From Owenia fusiformis (lineage: Eukaryota > Annelida > Polychaeta > Sabellida > Oweniidae), in NCBI GenBank assembly GCA_903813345.2, contig CAIIXF020000001.1, positions 29,625,915 to 29,689,914 on the forward strand: a DNA stretch of 64,000 nt, given 5' to 3'. Position numbers and translations under genes: made by a program. Under the pieces are notes generated by a model. That model saw nothing but the letters and a program-made list of their open reading frames with translations. It was not told the DNA's origin and ran no database searches. This document shows positions 38,744 to 52,866 of the stretch, piece after piece; the stretch's first letter is position 1, and every line of letters begins with the position of its first letter.

Positions 38744-40441
38744 AGGATGGAAACTGCAGTCTTAATCGTTCTTTTGAATATGCACTGAGCATTTTCCACT
38801 CAAATTTTGACATTGAAAATATTGCATGATTCTATTTTGAAATTTAATGATTGTTATATAATGAGACATTCAAGTTGTTACAGGGACATAAACTTGCATA
38901 TTTAACCACACATTAAAATATCACTTTGAAAAATTGGTGTGCAGATCTGAAATGCCTATGAAAACATAATAATCTAGAATTAGGATATCAAAGCTATTTT
39001 GTTCCACCAAGTGAACACATTTCATAACCATAATAATAACTGAACAATAACTTTTCACAGCTATTCAATGGTACTGTTATTTTAAGGGCAGTGAATGGTG
39101 AATTCAGTGTTGAGGAAAATATATGAAGAGTCACAGTTATAAAGGATGAAGGTTAAGTAGTCACTTTGATGTCTGTTTGAAGATGCATCAAGTGTCTTAT
39201 GACAATTGTCTTTTTCATCTCAAAGATGGTTCATTGACCATGGAAATTGGACAAGCTTGAATTTTGCCATCAATTTGACCAGTGAAAAGAGCAATTGTAT
39301 TGTTGTCATTTGACTATCCAGCCAGAAATATTCACATTTAAATAAGGAATGTGAAATCCATGAATATGTAATATGTTATATTTACATAACCACCAATTTG
39401 GTTACAATTTATATTAACATATTTAGGATCATATTATTTAAAGTCAGAAAAAAGTATTGTTGAAATATTGCATCCATGATGTAACATAGCTAGGTAGAAA
39501 CATTTGAAAACACTTGTTTTACAGTTTTAATCCCATTGCGTTTCATCATTTTGTAACACCCATTTGTGATGTAGGAAGTAAGTAATTGTTATTTACCTGG
39601 ATATTTTAATCAGTAGGGTTTCTGTAAAACTTCAGGATTGACAGTTATCAATTTTATTTGAATTTTATTTAAATCTTAACACCTGTAGTGTCTGTATTAT
39701 CTTTATCAGAATGCTTCTTCATACTTCATACAAATTCACATGCAAACATTAAACTTGTATTTTACTGTCTCTTCAAATATGTGTTTGGAATGCTAATGCT
39801 TTATTGTAAACGTTTGAATCTTTAACACATGGGAAGTAATTATAGTCTGTATGAGTGGGACAATTGGTCTCTGTGTAGCTTGTGGTTTTTGTTGGTCAGT
39901 CACACATGGGGGTCATCCAGTGCAGACATGTCAATCAAACCAGAAAAGAAAGGTCAGGGTTCAAGGGACTATTTTATCTCCAGTGAACAAAATGATGAGC
40001 ATTTTAAATTATTATCTATTCAATTGCACGGCTGTTCTATTGATGAGCCCATCCAGGGTTGACCTTGTATTACAAGCTACTGAACTATAAAGAGCGTCAC
40101 TGGTTTAAATTTGACTGATGTCTTTCTAATTAGCATTGTATCATCATTAGTGCAAGCAGCTTATTTTGTGTCCTCATTTGCAGGACTTCATTGTTTAAAG
40201 GCTCTCAAGGGTACTGAGGTGTCAGAATGGAGATATATTAGTCTGGGAGTCACCAGCCAATTTATGGCCACAGGGTCTTGTTATAGCTACATGAGGGAGG
40301 AAGAACCAGTGCCAGAATATTGATTCTGTCGACCACTTTCTTGAATTTCCTGGATTGATTGAGGGGAGGGGCTAATAGATAGCTATTCTGAATCCCAGAC
40401 TGTATCATTAAAATTCTATAAAAAGTGTAGTAGATAGATAG
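38744..40441. other. Interval without recognised features
   Basis: The frames near 39829-40090 overlap each other in two phases and show no family signature. Confidence 0.35.
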
Positions 40442-40629
40442 ATACCCAAACCTGTAGCCAGGGGGGGGGGGGGTTCGATGGGTTCGAGCAAACTCATGCA
40501 GTTTCTCACCATTCTGAGCACTTTGTGATTTTGGCCATTTTTGGATCAAAATTGAAACAAGTGAACCCCCCTGGAATTTTTCAAAAAGTGAACCCCCCCT
40601 TGGCAAATCCTGGCTACGGGCCTGATACC
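40442..40629. mobile_element. 178-bp non-autonomous element with G-run and 5-bp target duplication
   Basis: The element is 40447-40624. Inverted ends are CAAACCTGTAGCCAGG and CCTGGCTACGGGCCTG, about 13 of 16 positions complementary. Flanks are ATACC on both sides (40442-40446, 40625-40629). It starts with a run of 14 G (40461-40474) and has two AGTGAACCCCCC phrases. Degenerate relatives lie at 43345-43502, 52788-52866 and 61275-61318. Confidence 0.8.
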
Positions 40630-42511
40630 TGTCTTTTATTATCATTAAGTATTTTCCTGATTTTCAAATGGATGATTAATTTTAATCTTGTAACACATTT
40701 ATCTTAAAAAACTAATGTTCCAAATTGAATTGGAGTGTTTTGATCCATACTTCAGATCAAAAAAATTCAAAGTCAAAATATTGAGGTGTCACAGGATATA
40801 CACACACCATAAGGGGTAGATTTATTATACCTGACCCTAAAGTATTATCATTGAGTTTTAGTCCATTTGGCATTATTTACAAACCCTCACCTATGACATG
40901 CACTTTTAAATTAATTTCAAGGTAAAACAAAGACAACAAAGACCTCTCTGTCCAGATGGGATATCACTTCACTTGACCTTAAACGTTTAACATGGCCATA
41001 ATAACAACACTCTGGTCAGGATAACATGATAACAATGCCGCTAATTCATTGATGGCCATGACGATTGAGATATTTTAATGATAATCTATCTCAAGGCATG
41101 TTTAGGGGAAATGAACAGATTGTTCCTACTTTTGTTTACCAGTGCTCCAGGTTTACTCTGTGTTCAGCATTTGCATTTGTAAAGTGCAATTCTGAGTCTT
41201 AGGACACCAATACAAGCTGTTTCACCACGGAAGTACTTCATCAAGCACATGGCTTATCCAGTGTATGTCTATCCATCCTGTACCTGGTATTGTAAAACAT
41301 GTTACTCATAATTAAACCATTTATCCATGCCTCGATTTGGACAGTTGGAAGAGGTTTAATAACATCTGGGAAGAATCATTATGATCTGTATTTTTTTGAT
41401 ATTATGAAATCCAGCACTGCATCTAACCTTGAGTCCTTCAAATATAAAAGATGTCACACCTCACAACATTACCAAGTATCTTCCCTTCCCTTCCTCTTTT
41501 TATCAAAACTACTATGCTAAATAAGGCTAATATTATATATAAATACGATATTATAGCATATGCAACTACTGTATGTTTTCTTTCTACAATATTGTATTTG
41601 TACAACTTTTTATACAGAATAGAAAAAAAAAAGTATTGTATTTTTAGCATTCTGCAATCCAGTGTATTCCTGTATGGGTTCTATATGATGGATTGAGATG
41701 CTTTTTAGGCCAGCTAACTTTGATATTAAGATTTTATTTTTATGTTTAATTTCAATTCTGTCAAAATTATAACATATTATATTCATATCAGTGGAGGAAT
41801 GGTACAAGAGTTTGGAGATATATTAATTATTAGATTGGTTAGGATGGCATTTTCCATTGTTGAATCTCAATTATTAAATCCCCAAAAATCAAATATTATA
41901 TAGATCTTGAATCCCAGTTGCAAACTTTAATTCACACATACCCAAAGATCCTCAAGACCCCTCCACACCTCCACACCCTGAGTGCAGATGTGTTGAGAAA
42001 ATTAAAATGACTTAATTTCAAGAACATCAATAAATTAAATAATTTATTTGAAGTGACAAGGGACCCAGTGAAAATTATTTTAATTTACAGGTGGTAAAAT
42101 TAGAACTAATGTCTAAGTTATCTCTTTTGTCTAGAATTCTCCGAGCATATGTTGTTGAACTTAACAGAATGATTAATAATCATTATCAATTCAATTAAAG
42201 GCTTGTTTACCGGCTGTATTGAATTTGGGTATATTTCCTATGGGGAGAGGTTTTTGACAATTTTGTCCATTCCTATTTTTTGGTCCTGTCTTGACCTATC
42301 AAGGTATTACATATGACTGAAGGAATACACTCATTGTTAAAAAGTATGTTTTGGTCTTTCCTCTTTAGAAATCATTATCTTTCTATCAGATTACATGCTT
42401 GTTGCAAAACAAAAAGATGTGATAAGAAACAGAATGCTTTAACTACATGTATTGTATTTATGTCAGGTTAAATCTTATATTTTATCCATTTAGTAAGTAG
42501 CATGTTGCAAG
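40630..42511. other. AT-rich interval, nothing recognised
   Basis: Several frames of 60-80 codons overlap on both strands near 41300-41800. They are AT-driven and lack domains. Confidence 0.35.
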
Positions 42512-42896
42512 AGGTTAATACTATGACTCGATTTAGTTCATTCAATAGGTTAATATTATGACTCGATTTAGTTCATTCAATAGGTTAATATTATGACTCG
42601 ATTTAGTTCATTCAATAGGTTAATATTATGACTCGATTTAGTTCATTCAATAGGTTAATATTATGACTCGATTTAGTTCATTCAATAGGTTAATATTATG
42701 ACTCGATTTAGTTCATTCAATAGGTTAATACTATGACTCGATTTAGTTCATTCAATAGGTTAATACTATGACTCGATTTAGTTCATTCAATAGGTTAATA
42801 TTATGACTCGATTTAGTTCATTCAATAGGTTAATATTATGACTCGATTTAGTTCATTCAATAGGTTAATACTATGACTCGATTTAGTTCATTCAAT
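42512..42896. repeat. 35-bp minisatellite, exactly 11 copies
   Basis: Units begin AGGTTAATA at 42512 and every 35 bp to 42862. Each contains TATGACTCGATTTAGTTCA. The only repeated difference is one base (C or T) after AGGTTAATA. In order the copies read C,T,T,T,T,T,C,C,T,T,C. The near-perfect array suggests recent expansion or homogenisation. Confidence 0.97.
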
Positions 42897-43344
42897 TTAG
42901 TGTCTGTTTCAACATATTTAAACTTAAATTATTGAAATAAAAAATCAAGACAAATGGGTAAAAAATACCATTTGTAAATGTTTATTTTACATGAAGAGTT
43001 TTAACTGGACTCTGAAAACATTCATGAAGTGGTCAAGATAACTGAGGAGCTGGTGAAATGGGTTTATCAGATAAGTAAAAAATATGTGACTCAGCAGGTG
43101 GTCATATCAAAAACAAATAGACAGATGAAGTTATTCTCACATAATTTACCTGTCTGTATCTAATCAATTTATTTCAACACATTTAATATATATATGATAG
43201 GTATATGCCAGTTTTATATCCGTTGTCTGTTTATTCTTCTTATAATAATTTATTTTAGTTGTAGTTTAGTTTTAAATGGTCAGTAGGGGCTAAATGCAGT
43301 ATTGATATTGCTGTAAATGTAAAAGAAGGTAAAGGAGGAGGTTG

Positions 43345-43502
43345 CTAAGCAGGCCTATGTAGCAAGAGGAGTTCAGGTGGGAGGTGGGGGTCCAAAAATG
43401 CATTCAGAATTGTGCATTTTCCCACTTTTCAAATGATTTTGGGTCAAAGTTGTCAAAAGTAAACCCCCCTTGGCAAAAGCTGGCTATGGGCTTGCTGGGC
43501 CT
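43345..43502. mobile_element. Degenerate relative of the CAGGCC / TAGCC element
   Basis: AGTAAACCCCCCTTGGCAAA followed by CTGGCTATGGG matches the right end of the element at 40447-40624. The middle (TTTTGGGTCAAAGTTG) is also similar. No flanking duplication is left. Confidence 0.55.
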
Positions 43503-46500
43503 GTTGCACCATAGGTTGTGCCAATAAAAATTGATACATGTAAAGAATTATTAAGTCTTTCATTAGCATATTTCCCATACCAACCTATTTTCCCAGTTAT
43601 GATACAGAATAGAGGGCAATTTCAAACATGTTTAGAAAAGAGGCTGTGTGTTATGAAAGGGTATCAAATGGACCAAAATAATGTGTTTAGGCATGCTAAA
43701 AGTTACATTTTCTCATTAAATGATAATTGCATGGTTAACAGTTTAAATTATGGGGCTGTGTGTCAGTTTTGTAAAACAATGATTTTATCATGTGTCACAT
43801 TTATGCAACATTTTAGCATGCTTTAGAAGGGTTTAATACAAAGTGTACAATTTTAAGTTATTTTTATCTTATTTTAATCATTATCTTAAGGCTTGTTTTT
43901 TAAGATAACATCAATGAGAAAATTGAATTTTTTCTGAAACTGAACAGAAACACTCAACAAAAATTAAAGATCTTGATGTATTTCCCCAGTTATAAATAAT
44001 TTCAATTTTCGAAAAATATGCATGATAAGGAAGGATGTGAGTGAAGTAGAAAATACCCTTAAGGAATAACAAAGGAGTAGATGTTGTCCAGATTGATTGA
44101 CATATTTGTACTTAAAAATGCATGTATTAACACTTGCATTGTAATTTTTGCACTCCTTACACACCTAAACTGATCAAATCGTGTTAAAGTGGCATTAAAA
44201 ATAGCCCTTACTGTACAATTTCTATTTAATGCAACATCTTATTTTTCAAGTGCTAATAAGAGGTTCTTAAGAATGTTTTGTGGAATACATCATCTAGACA
44301 GCTTGATAATACAGTTATTACAAGTGTGTTTCAAAGGGATATCAAAACATAAATAATAGACCACTGTGCAAACTATCATGCACATTCAAACTAAATAAAG
44401 TTTGAATAAAAAACAGATAAATTCTAGCCATACCTTAGGTGCTTACGGCATGCGAACAGCACCTTTAACCCAACTTGGGTGAGAGGTTTAAAATTATTGC
44501 TTATTTATGTGGTAATAAATCAGGGGTTAAATACATTATTTGTAAGTGTCTTAATAAAATAAGGATCATGAAATAGAACATGGTACCATTTCTTAGAACT
44601 CAGTTGAGTCCTTCGCTTTGATGAGTCGACGACTGTGCACTGTGTAACATTACTGCACTAAAGAAATCTTGAATGCTTACATATTTCTATTCAGTCAGTG
44701 ATATGTGACAGCAATAAGAATATGGTTTATCAAACTGTCAAAGTTATGTAAGTTCAATATTAGTTATTGCCTAACTAGACATATCTTTGTGTTATCTCTT
44801 TACAATTAATTCATAATTTGTATCATAAAGAATGATGATTTTGCAATCAAATAATCCTTGCTGTCCCATGACCCTGAACATTGTAAATTCCTTGAATATT
44901 TAGGTGTGGAATCATATAAAAGTCTAGCTATTAAAGGTTAGCCATTCGTCTCCTTTCGGGGTGAAGTCACAATTTATTTATCATTTGGGTTTGTTCAAAT
45001 GTAAGTTTGTCATTCATAATTTGAATGTCAAAAAATGACATTAATTTATTTTTTGAACCTGCATCCTTAGACTACCTGTTTTAGGAGTGAATCTAATGTG
45101 TTAATGTAACATAAATGTGTATTTAAATGATGTCATCTCAGCTTGATCCATATCAATTATTTTTCTGTTCACCTATGAGTTGTTACAGCTCTCACACTGC
45201 AATAACTATTCATATTCAATGCCTATCAAATCATAAGTGTTCTTACTGTTTTGTGTCATAACTTGAGTAGTTTCAAACTGTGTGTATGAAAACATATTGC
45301 ATTGATTGAAACTGATTGGTTTGCTCATGTTGCACATTGTGATCACCCCACATCTTCTCTACATGTCTATGTTACATGTTATGACACACAGACATGTTAG
45401 TTCATTTTATTTGAGATTATGTTTGATTACCCACACCCCCACAGCATGGTTAACAGTAAAGCTATTACGATTTAGATTGAATGGATTGTCTCATATTGTA
45501 AAGCTACTTGAAAGGCTTAAAATAACACTGTGATTGATGGGAACTTTTAAGAAATGTTCCTTTTACTGTTAAATGATCATAGTTCATGACCCATTATATC
45601 ATTTTCATCATGTTAAAGCACAATTGGTTTTAGATCATTAATGTTTCGGTCTACCACCCCTGATGACAGAAACTCCCACTTATTGGTCTTTTGAAGGACA
45701 TTTGCTCAGCTATTTATTACACAACCACTTTCAATATTTTACCCATTATTCAGAAAATAATTGTACACATTAGAACCGTTAGGTTGAGACAGTTTGTTGT
45801 GGCTGTTACATATTAATGGCCATTCCATGACCTATGTTAGTTTTATTAAGTCTTTAATACTGCTTTATTGAGGTGATTGTTAAGTGTTAATTTTCTATTT
45901 CCTAACTGGACATCAAATCTACTAGTCTTCCTGTCTCCCATCATTCTTGTCATGTCTTTGTTCCCAATTTGTTTGATTGAAATGAATTATAAAGATGTTC
46001 TCTGCAATATATATTTTAGATGAGGTAATAGGGGTTATTTCAGACATATATCTCACCTAAGTGCAAGTATCATCTCACTGATACAGTTTTTTTTATATAT
46101 AACTTCTGAATTCTAACTTTTGACATGAAATTATTTACTGAAACTCAGGGGATATATTGTGGTAAGGTTAAGCTTACATTTTACCTAACCACAACATATT
46201 AGGTTTCATGCTAATTTTTAGCATACCTTGAACATAACTATCCCATTAACCCCATTCTTTCAGATATCTTTTTTCTTGGTGACACCAGCTTGGGAGTGCT
46301 ATATCTTTTTAAACCACATATATTCTTTAAATTATAAATAAAATGATCAGCTAAAATTGATTCGAATTATAAAAGGCCATATAACTGATCCTTGTGGAAT
46401 GCTTTATTATTACATTATTAACTTCTGTAGATATATAGCTTATTTGTAGCACTTAGGTATTATATTACAAATGATATAAAGATGTAGGTTAAGTGTAGGT

Positions 46501-49500
46501 ATGAACTCCAGATCCCTGTCCATCTTTCTTAAATACACAGACTGTAACTGACATATTCTGACATAGTCAAAGGCCCTTTTCAGGTCAAGGAAACCTCATT
46601 TACATTTATGAGAAGTTTTGTGGTTTGTTTGATGACAAGGGAACATTTCAACGTTATAATTGCTATGTCTTTTTACTTGACTTCTTAGAATCAGTTTTAC
46701 ACTATACAGAACAATGCTGTATTCAGTAATAGTTTTAAAGGAAGAAAAATTACATTCATAAATTTCTTGTAGATGCATACAAAAATAGGAATAAAATAGA
46801 TATGTTTTCTCAGTGCAAATTCTATATTGTTTTGAGACCAGTTCTTGTGGTTTGTAGCATTCCAATGATGTAGACAATACTCCTTTACAGGTGTCAACCG
46901 CATAATATAAAAAAAAGATAATCAACCCCGTGAGAAATGATTCTTCTACAAGGAACTGTGAAACTTTTAATAGGATAATTGTTTCCTCAGTGGTTCAACA
47001 TACTGAGACACTTGATGAACTCCCCACTTTTGTTGTTGTTATTGTACATCAATCTGCAAATCTGTGCTGGAAACAAATTTGATGAAGTGTTTTGTAAATA
47101 GTTTTCTTTTCTCTATATATATCTTGGTATGTACCCATTGACCCTATATCAGGCATATCCATGAAGATATTTCTGGTTTTTAAAGTGTATTATGGTTCAA
47201 TGTTAGTTGTTCTTTTCATTATGTTTAAAGGTGCAGCCCTAGACTATGAATAAAAAATCAAAACCAGACGCTTCAGTTTATCTTTCTCAAAAGGATAACT
47301 GATGAGGAAAGAAAACATCATTATCACTGAAGTCATAAACTGTGGCAATAAAAAGCAGTAAAGTATTGGTCAAGAGGTCTAAAAGCAATTAGTGGAGGAT
47401 GTGATGACCTTATTACAACCACTTATTGAATCGTTGTTTGTTTACACTACATTCTAATTGAGGATAGAGATAGTGGGAAAGTGAAAGTTATTCTACTCCT
47501 CAACAGATTCCAGACAATGGGCTGAGACATCCAGTAAAACCCGTGTTTGTCAACCAACACCTTAAATACCATCCTTCTCCGGTTATTTTGGCTCTTTTGT
47601 TATCAGAACTTTTTTGCTTCATCTTTACAATCTGATTTTAAAATTTAAAATGAACACTTCTCAAAATATCACTTTTAAATCATTGTTTAATGAGATTAAA
47701 TTTAAAATTGTATTTGATGATTTATAAGAATTTTTTATTCTTCTGAAATCTACTTTAAATTTTGATTTTCTCACAGTTAATTCTTTAGAAAAAGCCTGAT
47801 CGCTAAGCATCAACAGTTAAAATCTTGTTTCCCCATTTCATTTAAAATATTTATATTTTATTAAGTGATGGCCAACTACGATGAAACAGCCAAATATGAT
47901 AATTGGAATACTGATCAAAGCCTAAGAAAGTTAACATAATACATGAAAAAACAAAACAACACTAACCCCAAGAAACCATATGAACCATATTTAACCAATG
48001 ACACACATCAGCTGTGTCTTGCTTTAGAAACAAGATAATACCAGTTATAAATGGAAAAGCCAAACAACCTGTGATAGTCCATATTTATATCAGTTAACAG
48101 AGCAAACCACAAGAGATACAAACATCTATGTACTAAGGTAAGCAAATTAATTATATCGCATTAGTTTTGATGGATACAATTAATACCAACAATTCATTTT
48201 GTCCAATCTCAATTTGATTTGTCTTTAAAGTTAGCCTAGGTAAAGGCATAAATAGGTACCATTTTGATGACATGCTGTTTATTGTTTTTAATTAATTGAA
48301 TGTTTCAGAAAGGCACCAAACAACTCTCAAGACATGACCACTGCCCAAATTCATTGAGATGCCACCTATCAAGATGCAGTGGAACTAATTCTTACAAGAT
48401 AAGATGGATGACTGTCTCCCATCACTCAATGCTAATGACCCGACAGCATGTTTTAATTGGTCTGTTAAAGAATGCTATAAAGACATCACACTTCATTAAG
48501 GTGGACATGACCATGATGACTGCCAACAGCCAATAAAGGGACCATCTAAAATTCAAGTCTGCAGAATCAGTTCATGTATAGCATTTTTGCTTGGGTCTTG
48601 TGTAATGATGAGAAGACCCCTTATTACTATCACGTGAGGGTAGCCATTATCATCTCCTTGATATCTTTAGTGGATGTCATCCTTCACTGGGTGTATGGGA
48701 ATAAGACCCTAGATTGTTAGATTGTGGGAAATACAACCATATTACAGAATCCTATTATCATGTTAAAAGCATTTGAAATTGCAAAACATTATTAAACTTC
48801 TTTAGACTATTTCAGCAAGAAATACTATTTCTTTAAAAAATTAGTAAAAACCATATCAATATACTGACATATATTCTGCATTTGTATTTGTTCTTGTCAC
48901 AATTTTAAAGGCACCCCTGTACCATTTCAGTTAAAACTTTACACTAAGAAATCCCAGGAATGAGTGCAAGATTCAAAATGAGGTGGTCCCTGAAATATGA
49001 TCAGATCATACCAGTGACCTTGCTTTCAAGGAGATTTCATATCTAAAATACTGTATACAACTTCATCCTGTAAACAGTTGAAGCCAAATTAACAACATTC
49101 CCAAGTTTCCACTAACTGGTATGATGAGTATTTTATCAGTCAGGTTTATACCATTTTAACTGCCCCTATTTTCATTTACAATCTTGACACTACCTAATCA
49201 CAGTCACAACATTCCAATAAGCCCAAGAAGTCTAATCAAACAGCAATATTCTCACACATATACTCTTCACACACACTGTGTTAGGTTTACCTCTTCACAG
49301 TACTCTATTAGAGGTATTTACAGTATCATTAATGCCTAATTCAATTGATTCTGGATCATTAGATTGTTTATAATATTATAAACACTTAACTTTGCTATTA
49401 TTTCACCTATTGCTCCTATTTAAGTTCTTATACCTTCATTATCAGATTATATCACATTTGTACTAGGATTACAATTTGTGGATAATTCCAAGCATTTGGT

Positions 49501-52500
49501 GCAGTTTGTTTCAGATAGTTCTTTTTAATGTTCTGTTTGATATATATATTTATTTTTTGATTTTTGATCTGATATGGTCCAAGTGGTGGCAGGTATAATG
49601 TTGTTTCTTGATCAGTTTACTGCATTCTGATACACATCACATCTTTCTGTTTCACTAGCAACATGAGCTTAGAAGAAATGAAATAACATGTTTTATTAAG
49701 ATGGGTTGACACTGAGGTGATTCCTAGATCCCAAAACCACATCCCTCTCCTTCCCCAGAGATAAAAATCATCAAAGACAATACAACTAAAGAATCAGGAG
49801 AAAGTTCAAATGATGCTACCCATGTAGTCACCCTCATCAAGAGAGTCATAGCATCAAAGACATGTTGATACACATGATAAGATGTTATCTGCATGTAAAA
49901 TCAATGGAGACATTGATAGTGACAGAAGAGTGACATGAGACTCTTGGTGACATCTGAATTGTGAAGATCTCACTGAGAAAGGCATTCATAATGTGTCAAT
50001 ATACAGTGGCTGCTATGAATCTGATATCAGTAATTCTGTGATTGCTCATGCTTGACTGGACTTGATGGAATGTATCCTGTTTCCACAGTTGTGTTGTGAT
50101 TTTCCCTGTTGATTGAAGTACATCTTGACAGTGACCACAGAGGGATGCTCGATCATCATTATCATCAACTTTACCATACTTTTCAAATATGTATTCCCCT
50201 TTTAAATAATAATGATAAACTTTAAGAAGCTGCATTTAGGACCAAAGCAGTTTATCTATAAGTGCATTTTTATGAACCCTCTGTGACATGATACATTTCT
50301 GAGGTTCTTTGTTGAGAACAGATATTTTTGGAGTTTGGTATAAAGGATTTGTGGTATTATGCTTCCACCTGTATGTGTTCTACATGGTGTGTTGACCACA
50401 ATTTCCTATGGGAGTTTGGAAAGCTGATGCACTTGTCTGAGTAACAGCAAATTGACACCTTTACTTACCTAACCTTACACCAACATAAACAAGAAAATAT
50501 GAATGAGTCTCATGTGGATATTTTAAATTAGGTTTTAATTAGTGTTGTCTAATTAACAAGGCCATGGAAGCCCCAGACCAAGAGATAATAGATTTAAAAG
50601 TAGTCATCATTTCTTGGCTGCTGTAGGTGATGAATGGAAAATGTCAAATTATTGGGTCATCAAACATTATTCTGCATATGGAGTCTCCATATATGGGTTC
50701 TAGTATTGGCCAAGGGGCTTTACTGTGTCTATTAGGAAGATTCAAATTCATCATCACATAGTTGTTATCTAAGTGACTGTTACTACAGGATGGGGTGATT
50801 TGTTTTGAATTCCCAAATGTAATTCAACCCTGGGAAGCTGGTGATTATATTTGAATTGTAGAAATACTTGTTTTATGTTTCTTAACGGTTTAGCAGTTGA
50901 CTTAACAAATTCAGTAAGATTCAGATTTTTTCTGAATGAAATTATCTCTAACTTTTTTTAACCAATCAGCAACTCTGAGGATTCTTAACTTTTTATTCAA
51001 CACTAAATGATATTTTTACCGTCTAACTAAATATTACATGTGTAGAACATGTATAGTCTATTCTATGGCAGTGACATCATTTTAATTGAATATATAGTGG
51101 TATTCATTTAAAATGACATCATATCACATAATTCCCAGGAATTTAGTATTTGACCATTCGGGTTGTCGAGAATACGCCCTCAGAAATATATACCTGTATC
51201 TTACATAATTCAATATTAGTATAATATCACTCAATAAGGGTTACCAAAGTTGTCCTACCTTAATGTTCCATAAAGAATAATATCATTGTTTGTTTTATCA
51301 GAAAAGGGGTAGTATAAATAAAAAGATAACAAAGGCCTAATAAACCATAAACAAAAATATAGACACATATTTTAACTTTGCTATCTAATGTGTTAATAAC
51401 GATGTGACTTGCTGAAATGACATGACCTGGTTCACATGGCAATGATATTATCATCCAATCAGGTGTCATACTAATTCTAGCAAGAATATGTTTAGCACAG
51501 ATGTAAAAAGACATCCTATATGGGGCTTATACAACATGGTTGGTCCAGCTAAGTCCGTGCTGTGTGTACAAACAAACAACCACATGTATCTGACCTTCCT
51601 GATGACCTATAGGCAAAAGTTTGTCGTTCCTCAGCATGCTTTGGGATTATCAGTGGGATAAGGAGTTTTATAGGAATTAACTTTTGTTCTACTTAGTAAT
51701 TACATGGGCTTTCAACTCTTGAATGCCGTGGTAATTATCATCTCAGGAATTATTCAGCAAATTTATCTCACCTGTTTATTTGTAGCATCAACTGCAGCAA
51801 CAACTTTGTTGAGTATTTGATCAAGCCAACTAATGGTTGTCAAATATATTGGTCAGTTAGTCCAAGCAGTGGTGAACCGCTATATTATTTATATAGGGTC
51901 AATTGTAGGTGTATTAAACCAGAATTCAGTTGCATCCTTTCCTAAATCAACTTGTAAAACCACATTGGTAAACCAACCCCATTTGGCCTTTGAATGATAC
52001 TCTTAATGGTGGTCTTTATTTTTGTTACATGTTACAGATAATATGTTATATGTAATATTTTGGAAGAAATTAAAATTCAACAGAAAACATAACTCAGATC
52101 ATGTAATCAGAAAGGGCAATGATGGAAACAAATGCATGATCATAAACACAAATGAAGCTGACAATCAATACTATTTTCAAGAGAACGAAATAGATGTTGA
52201 AATAGGCTAATCTCACATCCATCATTCAAATGCAGGGCTCTAGACATCATCCATTCCTTCCTTCTTCCTTGGAAGAATGAGGTATGAGTCCTGGAGGCCT
52301 GTGTTCGGAGGATGCACATCCATAGACGTTGAGGACCAGTCAATGCATACTTCAAGATCAGATTTTGCTGCTACCACTTGGAAAGAGGTAAAACACCCTT
52401 GGTGGAAAGATGATGCGGAGGGATCTCTTGGAATCTGGACCCCACATTTGTCTGAGAAGATGGGAGCAACACTTGATTTAATTGTTTATTTTGTAAAATG

Positions 52501-52787
52501 GCCCAGTAATTTGTAGCTATAGATTAGGTGTGCAATATAAAAGTTGCTTGGACAACTGCAACTTGTTCCATCCCTGTCATCACTGACATAACAGTTGACA
52601 TTGATCTGAGACCTGATAGCGGTGTTATAAGAGTCTATCACAATGTTGTCTTATCTTCCCTACCTTTCACAATCTCCTCCCACAAAAGATATGCCAGCTT
52701 ATATGGTTTTGTGATTATACATGAGGAAGGATGAATCTATGGAAAGTGCTCAGATTGGTGAAAATCTGCATTATTTTGAAAGAATTT

Positions 52788-52866
52788 TTAGCCAAGGGGG
52801 TATTTGCTCCAATCCCCCGAACCCCGCCCCCGCTCACTCTCCTGGCTCCTGGCCACAGGCCTGTAC
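52788..52866. mobile_element. Remnant of a C-rich short element
   Basis: A C-rich body begins at AGCCAAGGGGG and finishes in CTGGCTCCTGGCCACAGG, a diverged form of the CCTGGCTACGGGCCTG end. Confidence 0.4.

Noticed and set aside
40262-40645. 127-codon minus-strand frame with a GGSLFEKFQGGS-type sequence
   Set aside because: Translation of the 178-bp mobile element, not a host protein.
42512-42896. CRISPR-like regular array
   Set aside because: Units are directly joined with no unique spacers and the genome is clearly animal; this is a minisatellite.
36429-51720. Copies of AGTTGAAAGCCCATG near 105, 36433 (one change) and 51704 (reverse)
   Set aside because: A 15-base match is expected a few times by chance in 64 kb of AT-rich DNA and the flanks do not align.
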